The translations under genes were made by a program, and so were the position numbers. From assembly GCA_014925825.1 (NCBI GenBank), contig JACGCK010000567.1, forward strand, positions 1-14,144: a stretch of 14,144 bases of DNA, in the 5' to 3' direction. How positions within the stretch are numbered: position 1 is the stretch's first letter; each line of letters opens with the position of its first letter. A model generated the notes under the pieces. That model saw nothing but the letters and a program-made list of their open reading frames with translations, was not told the DNA's origin and made no database searches. Positions 1 to 13,100 of this stretch are shown piece by piece. The DNA is from Pholiota molesta (taxonomy: Eukaryota; Basidiomycota; Agaricomycetes; Agaricales; Strophariaceae).

Positions 1-785
1 TGTTCAGAATAAGACCCCGTTACTGCGTTGCTGTGAGTATATTTCATAGAGATCTGGTACATAAACTCACCGCTTCACCATGCCAGGAAGAACCGCATAT
101 GTCAGCGCAAAGTCGCGTCCACATTGATGGAAACAATGTTTAATCTCGTCCTTCGGGGTATCAATGAGGTATGCTGGCATGTTATGCGATTTTCCGACAT
201 TGTTTACTGAATGAGAGCACATACTTAGTTCACGGTCGATGGAATAAAATATAAAATAATAACACACCAAGTACACCAATATCCTTAGAGTCTGCATCAA
301 TGGCGGTTACTGAACGCGTCGTATGCTGCATCGTCCGCCTTTTGCGAAATCAATCGAGTGGTAATTGTTGAAACTTTATACTTTTCCTCTAATTCACGGA
401 CTTTAGTTATCAAAATTCATGTGGCAGATGAGACGGCGCATACTTATTTTCGTTGGCAGTTTGAGTGAGCAATTCCTGTTACGTGCAACGACAATGATGT
501 TGAATCCAGCTTTCGCGAGCTGCAGAGCAAATTCCTTGCCGATTCCGTCTGTAGCGCCGTGACCACTGCCCAAGCTTTCTTTAGCGCCATAACGCTTTAA
601 CTGTCGGAACGCATTGTCACACCGCGGAGAACGTAAGAGCAATTCCTCACACTTGTTCCCGGTGATAACAAATGTCTGAAGAAGAGAGGCGTCTGGTAGA
701 GGATTCGAGCTGCGCTGATTGTCCCGAGACCCAGGAGGAGTGTGGCGAAGTAAGGTTGGGTCGCGAACTGAGAAAAGTCAGTCAT
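1..785 (-). CDS. Very-long-chain 3-oxoacyl-CoA reductase (KAR), 5' part, frame-disrupted
   Basis: Short-chain dehydrogenase/reductase of the IFA38/HSD17B12 family, which performs the NADPH-dependent reduction of 3-oxoacyl-CoA in the ER fatty acid elongation cycle. The start ATG is at 785. Exons by splice signals: 651-785, 444-600, 268-400, 71-206 and 1-22, continuing off the window. Exon 1 encodes a hydrophobic N-terminal segment (about residues 13-30) ending in PGTS. Exon 2 gives LKRYGAKE, then the Rossmann loop ending GATDGIGKEFALQLAKAGFN. Exon 4 begins VNNVGKSHNMPAYLIDTPKDE and ends TYAVLPGMVKR. The YxxxK active site would lie beyond the window. Oddities: the conserved WAVVT before GATDGIG is present only in a shifted frame (555-577). 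Further shifted patches lie at 444-480 and 100-147, a one-base insertion at about 306-309, and a short C run at 15-18 (G on the coding strand) that breaks NGxLILN. Family assignment is firm; whether the copy is functional is not. Confidence 0.85.
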
Positions 786-1099
786 TATAACAGATCCAGA
801 CAACACAAATCGTACAAAATGATGAGGCGACTGAGATGATCTGCGACGACGCCATTTCGTGGAAGGCGACGCGGACAATTGGGGAGAGTGCTCGTCAACG
901 TTGCGTCAGAGTGACAAGTACGGCCGCGACGCGACGCCTGCAGCGGCACTGAACGCGAAATGGCTGAGCTAAGCAGGCGGGAGTATTTCAATAAACTACG
1001 TCGGACCACGTCGGCGGCATGCCGCTTTACATCTAGACCTCTGATTTGCTGTTATATATAAGCCTCGTGAATCTATCGACACAATCGGACCTTCATACG
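786..1099. promoter_or_regulatory. Shared divergent promoter region between the KAR and decarboxylase-type genes
   Basis: This 314 bp stretch separates two start codons facing away from each other, so it must hold both promoters. On the plus side a TATA-like TATATATAAG at 1053-1062 lies about 40 bp before the ATG at 1100. A heptamer ACGTCGG occurs twice with the same orientation at 998-1004 and 1008-1014, 10 bp apart, about one helical turn. The KAR-proximal part is rich in CG dinucleotides. No coding potential is evident. The functional role of the repeats is inference. Confidence 0.55.
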
Positions 1100-3192
1100 A
1101 TGGATATTGAACAGTACGAAACCTTTCGCGATGGCAATTGAGCGCTAACGTTTTCATCTTATCTCTGCCATATAGGTTCAGAAAGGCTGGCTATCAGGCC
1201 ATTGATCGCATTTGCGATTATTACTACTCTCTCCAAGATAAATCCGTTATATCTAAGGTCGAACGGGGTACCTGAGAGAACATATCCCTCGTCCGTAATA
1301 TTCTCCTCTTGGTACTAATACATGTCATCACTCAACGCTCCATCGGCTTGCCAGTGACTGCTCCGGAGCAAGGCGAAGATTTCCAAGTTATCGCCGATGA
1401 CTACCAGAAATACATCATTCCTGGTCAGAATACAAACTTTGAAGTTTGCAAGCCAAGAAAATACAGAGACTAATCCTTGTTTTATAATACAGGTTTGACA
1501 CACTGGCAGCACCCTTCCTTCTTCGCGTATTACCCAGCAGGCGCTAGTTTCGAGAGTATCTTAGGAGATTTATACGCGTCGAGCGTTACCAACCCTGGAT
1601 TCAACGTGAGTAAGACGCGCCTACAAATATTGTTGTGTCGCTCAAATTCAGTTGAAACGCGTAGTGGTCATGTAGTCCTGCTTGCACAGAGTTGGAGGTC
1701 ATCGTCATGGACTGGGCAGCCAACCTTCTGGGTCTATCCCCCGCTTTCAATAATTCATCTGGAATTGGGGGAGGATGTATTCAGGTAAGGTCCCCTCAAT
1801 GGCATCTTCCATGGACATCCTCTGACATACATCTCAGACGACGGCCTCAGACTCGGCTTTGATTGCAGTCGTCGCTGCCCGTTCTCTTTATCAGCGCAAC
1901 CACCCTGATGTGAAGATGGAAGACTTGGTGATATACACGACGAGCCAGACACATTCGCTGGGCGCAAAGGCCGCACTTGTTCTAGGGCTTCAAATTCGCT
2001 CATTGGATGTCAAGGCCGAGGACAATTTCGCTCTACGAGGCGAGGGACTTCGGAATGCATTGCAAGAAGACGAAAAACTTGGGCGCAAACCTTTCATTCT
2101 GAGTATATATCTCTTTTAGTTTTCGGTCTAACCCTACGCTGAACTACATGTGCTCACTGCTAGTTGCAACGGTCGGCACCACGTCCTCCGGCGCAATTGA
2201 TAACATGGCAGAGATCCGTGATGTTGGTGGGTCCGATTTACGCAGCCCTGCCTTTCTTATTTGATTTTGACTCTTTTTTTCAAAGCGAAGGACTACCCTT
2301 CTCTTTGGGTACATATTGACGCTGCTTGGGCAGGTGTCGCCTTATCCTGTCCCGAGCATCGCGAGAAACTCTACCTTGAAGAAATTAACTCATTCGCCGA
2401 TTCATTCTGCGCCAACTTCCACAAGGTCAATCAAATTCAAACCCGTTGTCGAGGGATATACAGACTGACGTACTTCAGTGGGGGTTGGTCAACTTTGACT
2501 GTTCTACACTCTGGGTTAGAGATAGAAAACATCTCACAGAGGCTTTGGACATCACTCCGCCTTTCTTACGCACGAAACACGGCGATGCAGGTTTGACCCA
2601 TATCAATTTCCTTTTTTCAAACCTGCGCTGAAGATTCAACTACAGGAACGGTTATTGACTACCGCAACTGGCATTTGGCTCTGGGCCGCCGTTTCCGATC
2701 CTTGAAATTATGGTTTGTTCTTCGTGGATACGGCGTAGAGGGATTCCGCAAATACATTCGACGAGTCAGTTCATACATTACCATCGTAAGAATTGGATCT
2801 CACACATCTATTTTTTCCAGACCATTAGCCTGAACCAAACATTCGCCAGCCTCATCCAGAAATCAGACACCCTATCGCTTGTAACACAGCCATCGCTGGC
2901 GCTCTCCGTATTCAGAATCTTCCCCAGGCGCGAGGCTGAAAATCAGACTCCAATGTCAGTTGAATCACTGAACGAATTGAACCGTCTATTTCATGGGCGC
3001 CTATCTGCAAGGACCGACATCATGCTCACACAGACCACGCTCAATGGCATTTTCTGCGTCAGGCTGGCAATAGGGTCTGCTCGGACGACCGAGAAACACA
3101 TTGTAAAGGCGTATGATATTCTCAGCAAAGAAGCCGAGGCCACTTTGGAGGTCTGGGAACAGACTATCAACGGAACGGTCATTGATGGGTAG
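1100..3192 (+). CDS. PLP-dependent aromatic L-amino acid decarboxylase-type enzyme (group II), Tyr-to-Phe variant
   Basis: Eleven exons: 1100-1113, 1176-1290, 1355-1423, 1493-1605, 1665-1784, 1838-2102, 2164-2226, 2286-2425, 2479-2590, 2646-2764 and 2821-3192. They total 1502 nt, one base short of 501 codons. The missing base is in the G run at 1265-1268, where VERGYLRE is restored only by one more G. Counting that base, the product has 500 residues, close to animal DDC (480). Landmarks: [33 protein letters not shown] with the PLP-stacking His183, HIDAAWAG with Asp265, and FHKW with the Schiff-base Lys300, whose codon ends exon 8. The loop after the lysine reads TPPFLRTKH. Its Phe329 is 29 residues after the lysine, exactly the spacing of human Lys303 to catalytic Tyr332. 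This family decarboxylates Trp, Tyr, Phe or DOPA; the Tyr-to-Phe change suggests aldehyde synthesis instead. No signal peptide is seen, so it is probably cytosolic. Confidence 0.92.
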
Positions 3193-3300
3193 ATTGGAAA
3201 TATAGAACAACAGGTATACATTAAGTATGCAAGGGAATATCTATATATATAAATGCAATATAAAGGTTCCAGAGGCAGTTAAATTAGAGATTCCTAGTAT
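3193..3300. other. Convergent 3' intergenic spacer
   Basis: Only 108 bp separate the stop codon of the decarboxylase-type gene from that of PEX1 on the other strand. The spacer is AT-rich, with a TATATATATAAA-like run around 3240-3252. The 3' UTRs of the two convergent genes must overlap or be very short. No poly(A) signal can be assigned with confidence. Confidence 0.5.
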
Positions 3301-7530
<4,230 letters not shown>

Positions 7531-7774
7531 GATGGAATATGGTCTGCGTACGGTCGTCCAAGTGAGTAGGAGAAGAGCGTATACTACAAGTTTGGAACTT
7601 ATGAAGAAGCCGGTCCGGGTAAGGGCGCCTATTCACGTGCCATGCCACTCCGAACAGGTGATCACCGACCGCCGACGCCGCGACGGCTGTACTGTGAGTT
7701 CCCAATGTCCCATCTCGCGCTTCTTAACGGTCCAAGTTACATAAACACTCTAATTCCTAGAAGGGAAAAGCTCA
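7531..7774. promoter_or_regulatory. Divergent promoter / 5' leader region between PEX1 and the small plus-strand gene
   Basis: The region lies between two outward-facing starts. A likely intron runs from 7694 (GTGAGT donor) to 7760 (acceptor CCTAG, with CTAAT just upstream), which would place a non-coding first exon of the plus-strand gene just before it. An ATG at 7642 opens a short frame that stops right at that splice junction, so it could be a uORF if transcribed. No TATA box is evident for either gene. This is inferred from signals only. Confidence 0.35.
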
Positions 7775-8101
7775 ATGAATAATAACGAGCTTTCTTCAAT
7801 GCCACTGTAAAGGCGCAATGGCGCATCCCAAATCAGCAGACCCTATAAATGTGCTTATTACTTACTTAGCACCGATGGGAGAGTCACCAAGGCCATTGAG
7901 AAGCTCTATCTCCTCAATGTAATAAGTTAGTGGCGGGTTAAAATAATTGCACGTACGTCTCAAGGCCCGTCCAACAGTGATAATGATGAAATTAGATTCC
8001 AAGAAGTCCTATCGTCCGCTTTCGTGGCCAATAACCCAGAGTTTGGCGACGAATCGGCCAACCCAGAAGCCAAACGAAGCGAGAAGGACGCTGAGTTATA
8101 G
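7775..8101 (+). CDS. Small unrecognised protein, 74 residues, three exons
   Basis: I do not recognise the family. Proposed exons are 7775-7806, 7870-7925 and 7965-8101, with donors GTAAAG and GTTAGT and acceptors TTAG and CAAG; the phases fit and give 225 nt. The product starts MNNNELSSMPL, continues TDGRVTKAIEKLYLLN and ends FVANNPEFGDESANPEAKRSEKDAEL in two linked segments. The C-terminal 25 residues are rich in Glu, Asp, Lys and Ala, as in a charged helical tail. There is no signal peptide or membrane segment. The second intron would be only 39 nt, so that junction is the weakest part. The gene is divergent from PEX1 and followed about 200 bp later by the lectin gene. Coherent protein-like composition across three spliced pieces argues for a real gene. 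The start could lie further upstream if the first exon is coding. Confidence 0.5.
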
Positions 8102-8305
8102 AGGATGTGGCAGGGTGAATGTTTCCGGCGTGATGAGGCTGTCTAACTTGTGTCAAGTCGCGCGGTACGACAAGAGAGATTCCTCATCGATAGCGTAAAA
8201 TATGGCGTGATCAGCGCACTGGAGGAGGATATAAACCCTCTGGGTGTTATTCCCTAGAGAGTAAGCAATCTTCTCAACAGAACTTACAATTCAAGATCAG
8301 TCGCC
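8102..8305 (+). promoter_or_regulatory. Promoter and 5' UTR of the lectin-like gene, with TATA box
   Basis: A clear TATA element, ATATAAAC, sits at 8229-8236, about 70 bp before the ATG at 8306. This leaves room for initiation around 8260 and a short 5' UTR. The bases just before the start are TCGCC, with C at -3, so the start context is ordinary. A strong TATA box with a short leader fits a highly or conditionally expressed gene, which is common for fungal lectins; expression itself is not visible in sequence. Confidence 0.55.
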
Positions 8306-8885
8306 ATGTCCAAGCCACCGTCTGGAATTTATGCGATCTACAACCGCGTCCTGAGCCCTGCTGGTGAGAAGCTTGCCCTCAACTTCAATGGTCAAAGCCA
8401 AACGGTCACCGTCAAGCCTCTCGACAGGAGCGATGCCCAGATCGTAAGCTTTTTTCGTTTAATGAATATTTTATATTCTGAATTACTTTTGCAGTGGAAT
8501 ATTGTTGACTACCATGACGGCAAGACTCAATCTCTTACGCCGAAGAGTTCCAGCTCTCTTCAAGCGGCCTGGGGCGACAACGTCGTGAGCGTTCAGCCAG
8601 CTGGAGGCTACGTATGGACGATCAGGTCTATTGATTCCGGCTATACGTAAGTTATCTCATCGAAGAATCTTCCCGTCAAGTTAATTGTGGTTCGTAGTAT
8701 TCAGGATGGAGGACTCACTGTCTTCTGGGGCATCACTAGCGCCAGCGTCAATGGTAATGTCCGTGTCCCCTTTTCCTTTGTATTCCTCCTTACAATCACT
8801 GTTAACGTTTTTGACTCAATGATAGGCTTCTATTGGCCCAGACCAGGCGTTTCCCACTCAGCGTTGGATTTTTGAGAGGGAGTAA
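8306..8885 (+). CDS. Beta-trefoil lectin-like protein, CCL2/ricin-B type
   Basis: Four exons (8306-8443, 8495-8646, 8698-8758, 8826-8885) sum to 411 nt, a 136-residue product with all phases matching. The third donor is GTCCGT; the nearer GTAATG would ruin the conserved C-terminus. The protein opens with PSGIYAIYNRVLSPAGEKL, the typical first strand of small fungal trefoils. Tryptophans recur near the end of each third (Trp47, Trp87 and the RWIFERE terminus), as expected for threefold beta-trefoil repeats. Trp72 and the Tyr85-Val86-Trp87 group resemble, from memory, the carbohydrate-contacting residues of Coprinopsis CCL2, which binds fucosylated N-glycan cores and protects fruiting bodies against nematodes and insects. 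There is no signal peptide and no cysteine, so a soluble cytoplasmic protein is likely. Glycan specificity and any activity against animals are inference. A beta-trefoil protease inhibitor (clitocypin type) is the main alternative. Confidence 0.65.
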
Positions 8886-9283
8886 ATGTCTGCCTTCGAA
8901 TTACTTACCGAGTAGAATAACTGGTGTGATTGAAACAAATAACATCATTCTCTTGAATCTGTTGTGGGTAAGATGCTCATTCAAGGGGTTCTTCAACTAC
9001 TGTGTAGAATAAAATGTTACAAGAGTCTCATCATTGAAGGAATGACTCTATCATATGCACCTCTCAAAGCCAGGTTGCAAAATTCAATGGAAATAAACAA
9101 TAGGCCATATAAATTGATGTAATTGGGCTTCCACGTAATGCAGCAGTAAATAGGCGCTCATGCACCCTTATTGGGTTAGCCCACTCAGGCGCCCGGAAAG
9201 CGGGCCGTCTCGTGGTTTGCTTCGATTGCAATGTAAGGTCATGGCAAGAAAAATATTCCATTCTTCAATGCGCATCTTAATAT
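8886..9283. other. Intergenic / lectin 3' UTR, no gene seen
   Basis: The stretch is AT-rich, with no coherent coding frame on either strand. AATAAA at 9008-9013, about 120 bp after the lectin stop, is a plausible poly(A) signal. A small GC hairpin (GCCCG, loop, CGGGC) lies around 9191-9206. No tRNA or repeat element is recognised. Confidence 0.4.
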
Positions 9284-10118
9284 TCAAGCTAGTTCAAGCA
9301 CAATCATGAGCTGTTCTGCTTGTTGATACAGCCAGACAAATTTCCAGGTGATTTGGACAAAGTACATATGTGAGCAATAAATAAACTCAGTATCTCTGCA
9401 TAGGCAAAGAAAGTGCAGATGCTTAAGCTCACACCTCTTTCGCCTAAAAAACAACAATAGAGTCATGTACATGGACATTCCATTACAGACGCTACAGAAT
9501 AGCGTAAATTCGCATACATGAAACGGGTTCACGATACGAAGATCTGTTTCGGGCGGGACACGAAAGATGCATATGTACGCAAATGCAAAGGGGAAGCAGA
9601 AGGGGAAATGCGATGTGGGCGTGAATGGGTTTATGAACGGGCGTGAAAAATGCAAATATGGATGCAAGGGCAATTGACCGAAATAATATACATTGATACA
9701 ACAATAACCTATACCACAAATAAACAGAATAATGAAAAGTAGACAGGAAAAAAAGACAAGTGATAGCGATGCCAACAAGATAGCTACGATGGAAGAGACG
9801 GGCGAGCAGAATACAAGAGCAGATGTGTGGCGCACGGTCCAATGTCGGTACCCAGGCAAGTCAACAGGGAGAGGGTATGCGCACTGGCAAGTCGGAAAGG
9901 GTCGCATATGATAAGATGGAACAGCAGGATGGTGTGCAAAGGATAGTAACAATGATGGGCGGACGCAATGTTCATATGCACAGACGGGAACGATGCGGAA
10001 GAGGGCGCACAAAAGCAGACACGGAAAGTTGCGAAAGTACATATAATAGTACAAGGGAAAGAGAGGGAAGGAGTAGAATGCAGTGCGCGGAGGCGAGTGT
10101 ACAAGGGTATCGCTCAAA
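9284..10118 (-). other. Probable long 3' UTR of the ankyrin-repeat gene
   Basis: Downstream of the stop at 10119, the minus strand is strongly pyrimidine-rich (purine-rich on plus) for about 800 bp. It contains several UGUA-containing words, such as TGTATATT and TGTACATG, resembling Pumilio-type mRNA sites. A 317-codon open frame runs through it (9284-10237), but the other two minus frames also stay open for 100 codons or more here. The products are composed largely of Phe, Leu, Cys, His, Tyr and Pro, so the openness reflects base composition rather than coding. The UTR end is not defined. Confidence 0.45.
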
Positions 10119-13100
10119 TCATGCCTTACCTTTAAACGTCTGCATGATCGACCTGATGCCGCCAAACCGTTTCGAGGCGCCACTGGGCGGCGTCGGCGGC
10201 GCGGCGCGACTCGCGGTCGCCGCTGCCTGGTTCGCAATGGGGATGCCCATCTTCGTCAACTTCTTCGCGCTCCTGTTGGTCGCAAGCGGGGCAGGGATGC
10301 CGCGGTGCGTTATCGTCGGCGCTGAGTCGGTCTCCGTATCCGCGTCGTCACTCGAGTTGATGCGGCTAAGAGATTCGTCGGGAAGCTGCATCGGGGTGCG
10401 TGCGCGTGCAGTAGGTTGGGCATATTCCGGGTTCAGGAGCGGTGTCTCGCCGGCAGATCTATAGGATGTGGGGAGATAGTTGTCTTGTATGTCGGAAGAA
10501 GAGCCATTGACGCCATCATCAGATGGTATTGGAGGGTAGTGGGAAGTAGACGCAGAGTTTGAAGATTGATGAGAGGGAGTCCGTTCGGTGAAGAACGTAT
10601 CCTTCTTATTGGAGTATACTGAAATGAAAAAAATGAGATTATATGCGCATAGATCGTCACGAGAACTTACAGCCATCCGCAGTAGAAGGTCTGCGAGGGT
10701 CCTTGGCGCGTTTCCTAGATCTCGGAACGTCAGCTTCCCTTCAAGGCTAAGCGCCTCTCCACACCTCTCTGCTCTTCTGCCTCAGCATTCCGGAGGCGGC
10801 GCAGGACCCAAAAACTGCCAGGAAGCGACTTCGCAGACGCATCGGAGGCACCGCCTCACGTGCGAGTCCTTCGCAGAATCCCGCACCGCCTTCTGCTCTC
10901 TAAACTTCTCTCCAGAGCCAGTATCTCGCCGTACGCCGCCAACTGCGCCTGAGAGGCGTGCGCCCCGCGCTAGTACGAGAGGGGAAAGCTCCTGTGCGTT
11001 ATTTGCAACGTCCAGCACATCCTGCCGCGGCCGCTGGACGAGCGCTCGGCCTGCGCATGGGACGAGATCAAGGTGATGTCAATATCCAGCGGCGTGCCGG
11101 CGGCGCTCGCTCCGCAACCCAGGCTGCTCGGCGCCGGCGCGCTGAAGTTCTCTTCGAAGTCAATGGCGGTAGCTCACGCGAGCGGGAAGTATCGAGCGAT
11201 TTGACAGAGATCGGCGAGAGCGTCAAGTCGTTCATGTTGGTGTAGTGACGGTGACACTCGCACCACTGCCGCTCGTGGTGCCGCTGCTCATGAGCAGGTT
11301 GCTGCCGCGGCTGTCGGAGGTGCTGTTGCTGCTCAGCGAGTCTCCGCGGCCGCGTGTGTCAGTCGATGGAGTGGCACATTCAGGTGTCCGGGCTTAACAG
11401 TTGCTGGGGCTCTTGCTCTTCGTTCGACAAAGATGGAGGCCTGTGATACTAAACGGGAATCGGCATTCAGGACAGCCATGGTTGGGTCGTTCACATTGTC
11501 ATTCGAGAGAATCGGAGATAGTGACGATTCTGATGAAGATGCGAAGGAATTTCCCGTTGGCGTTGTAATAGCACGGAGGGAACATCGGTTCCTTCGCCAA
11601 GAGAGCTTTCTAGGCCTTCGATTGGCTTGCCATAGTATTCCTCATTGTCATCGTCGCCTTCTCCGACGACATCTCCTTCCGTCCGAATGATATCGATCCT
11701 GGCTCAGGTATTGATGTGGATTGGCTGTCGAGACTTTCGCGCTAGTTTGAATATTCATCTTAGTGAGCGATCCAGCGCTGCTATACGAGCGAAGCATGCC
11801 AGGTGCAGAGCGCGGGCTGTCCCTTCCCTTTCGTTCGCCATTCGAAGGGCTAGACGAAGAATCGAACCGTAACGTCCTAGATGTGAGAGGCGAGCCTCCT
11901 TGTCCGAGGAATTCGTCCGTTATGCGCCCGTAAAATTCCGGCCTTGGACTACGACCAGGTCGACTGCCCTCAGAATCCGGGGTCGCAATTTGACTTGATC
12001 CACATCTTCGTCATGAATAGAAGGGCTATCGGGCACAGGCATACTGCTCGAAGAGCCAGACCTGTGGCGGTTATAGCTTGGCAAAAGCATAGCGTTGAGC
12101 TTAGCCAGAGGGCTGATGGCTTGGGTTTTTCGAAATCGTCTGACCCCTCCATATTCGGTGCATTCGACTTGGAACGTTGGTGCTGTTGCGCAAGGGCTAA
12201 ATGAGTTCGACAGCTAACGGGACATTCGAACGAGGCGGAGTTTGTAGAGTTCCTGAGACTTTCCAGGAAGAGGGGTACGTTCAGCGTGTGGGATTGTGAC
12301 TGCGGACTGAAGCGGCCTTTCGTTGATGCATCGCTGCCTCGGTGTTGAAAGACACGGGCAGGCAGTGAAGAAGGTGTTCCGGCAGTTTCTGGAAGATCAA
12401 CATTCGAAATATGCGCGGAGCGACTAGGAGTCAAGGAGAGAGGTAAAGTGCGCAGGAGCCCTGAATAGCTGGGCTGCTTTCGGATGTGTCCATTCCTTCT
12501 GATGAGTCGCCCGACTGCCCTTTCTTGAAGATATTCAACAAAGAATACTTGCTGTTTAACTTGCGACCTGACCCGCCTCGGCCATATACGGGGTATGCAA
12601 CATCCGCTTCTGGAGTCCTATCGGCACCAGTCCCAGCCGACCTTGGCCGCCGCTGTTTAGGTCTGTCATGGGTAGAAACAGGAGAGCTTTTGGGTGGTCG
12701 CTCGGAATCGGTGGATGGGTTTGCAGAATGTGGGGTAGGGATGGGCGTCGTGTGCCAGGATCAATCGTGCATTTGATTGATCTGTGGGATAGAAAGTGTA
12801 TTCGCCAAAAGGTTTAAGGGGAGAGGCAGGTGGGGTGTGGAGATGCTGTTGCTTTGAATGGTCAGGTGTTTTGAGCATGTTCAAGGCTGTGTCGATAGAC
12901 TGCTTCACATGCAGTCGCCTTCGAGGCGACATAGATTGTGCGTCCTGATGATCGGACCTAGGTGGCGGCTCCCTTTCGCGGAGATCGCGATCCTTGTTCA
13001 GGATCCAGTCTGACAAAACCTTTGCACACTCGACCCACCCATTCTGGTTCGCAAGCATCTCCGGAGTAACCCCGTGCTTATCTGCGCATTTGGGTGTGCT

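Noticed and set aside
7750..8200. Minus-strand gene with exons reading FGFWVGRFVAKLWVIGHESGR and QLLNGLGDSPIGA, with usable splice signals
   Set aside because: It overlaps the plus-strand spliced frame base for base, contains an in-frame TAG, lacks a suitable start, and its peptide is the mirror of the more protein-like plus-strand reading.
8306..8885. Clitocypin/macrocypin-type protease inhibitor as the main call
   Set aside because: The fold class is shared, but the opening strand, the Trp placement and the Tyr-Val-Trp group fit a CCL2-type lectin better; kept as the alternative.
9186..9206. GC-rich hairpin as a tRNA fragment or structured RNA
   Set aside because: Only about five paired bases with flanking mismatches; no cloverleaf or internal promoter boxes could be found.
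9284..10237. A 317-residue membrane-like protein (long Phe/Leu/Tyr/Cys runs)
   Set aside because: All three minus frames are open here because of pyrimidine bias; composition is unlike a real membrane protein, and it overlaps the end of the ankyrin CDS in another frame.
9823..10464. Plus-strand open frame of 213 codons
   Set aside because: Runs antisense to the clean last ankyrin exon and its purine-rich UTR; composition is Arg/Gly-rich shadow.
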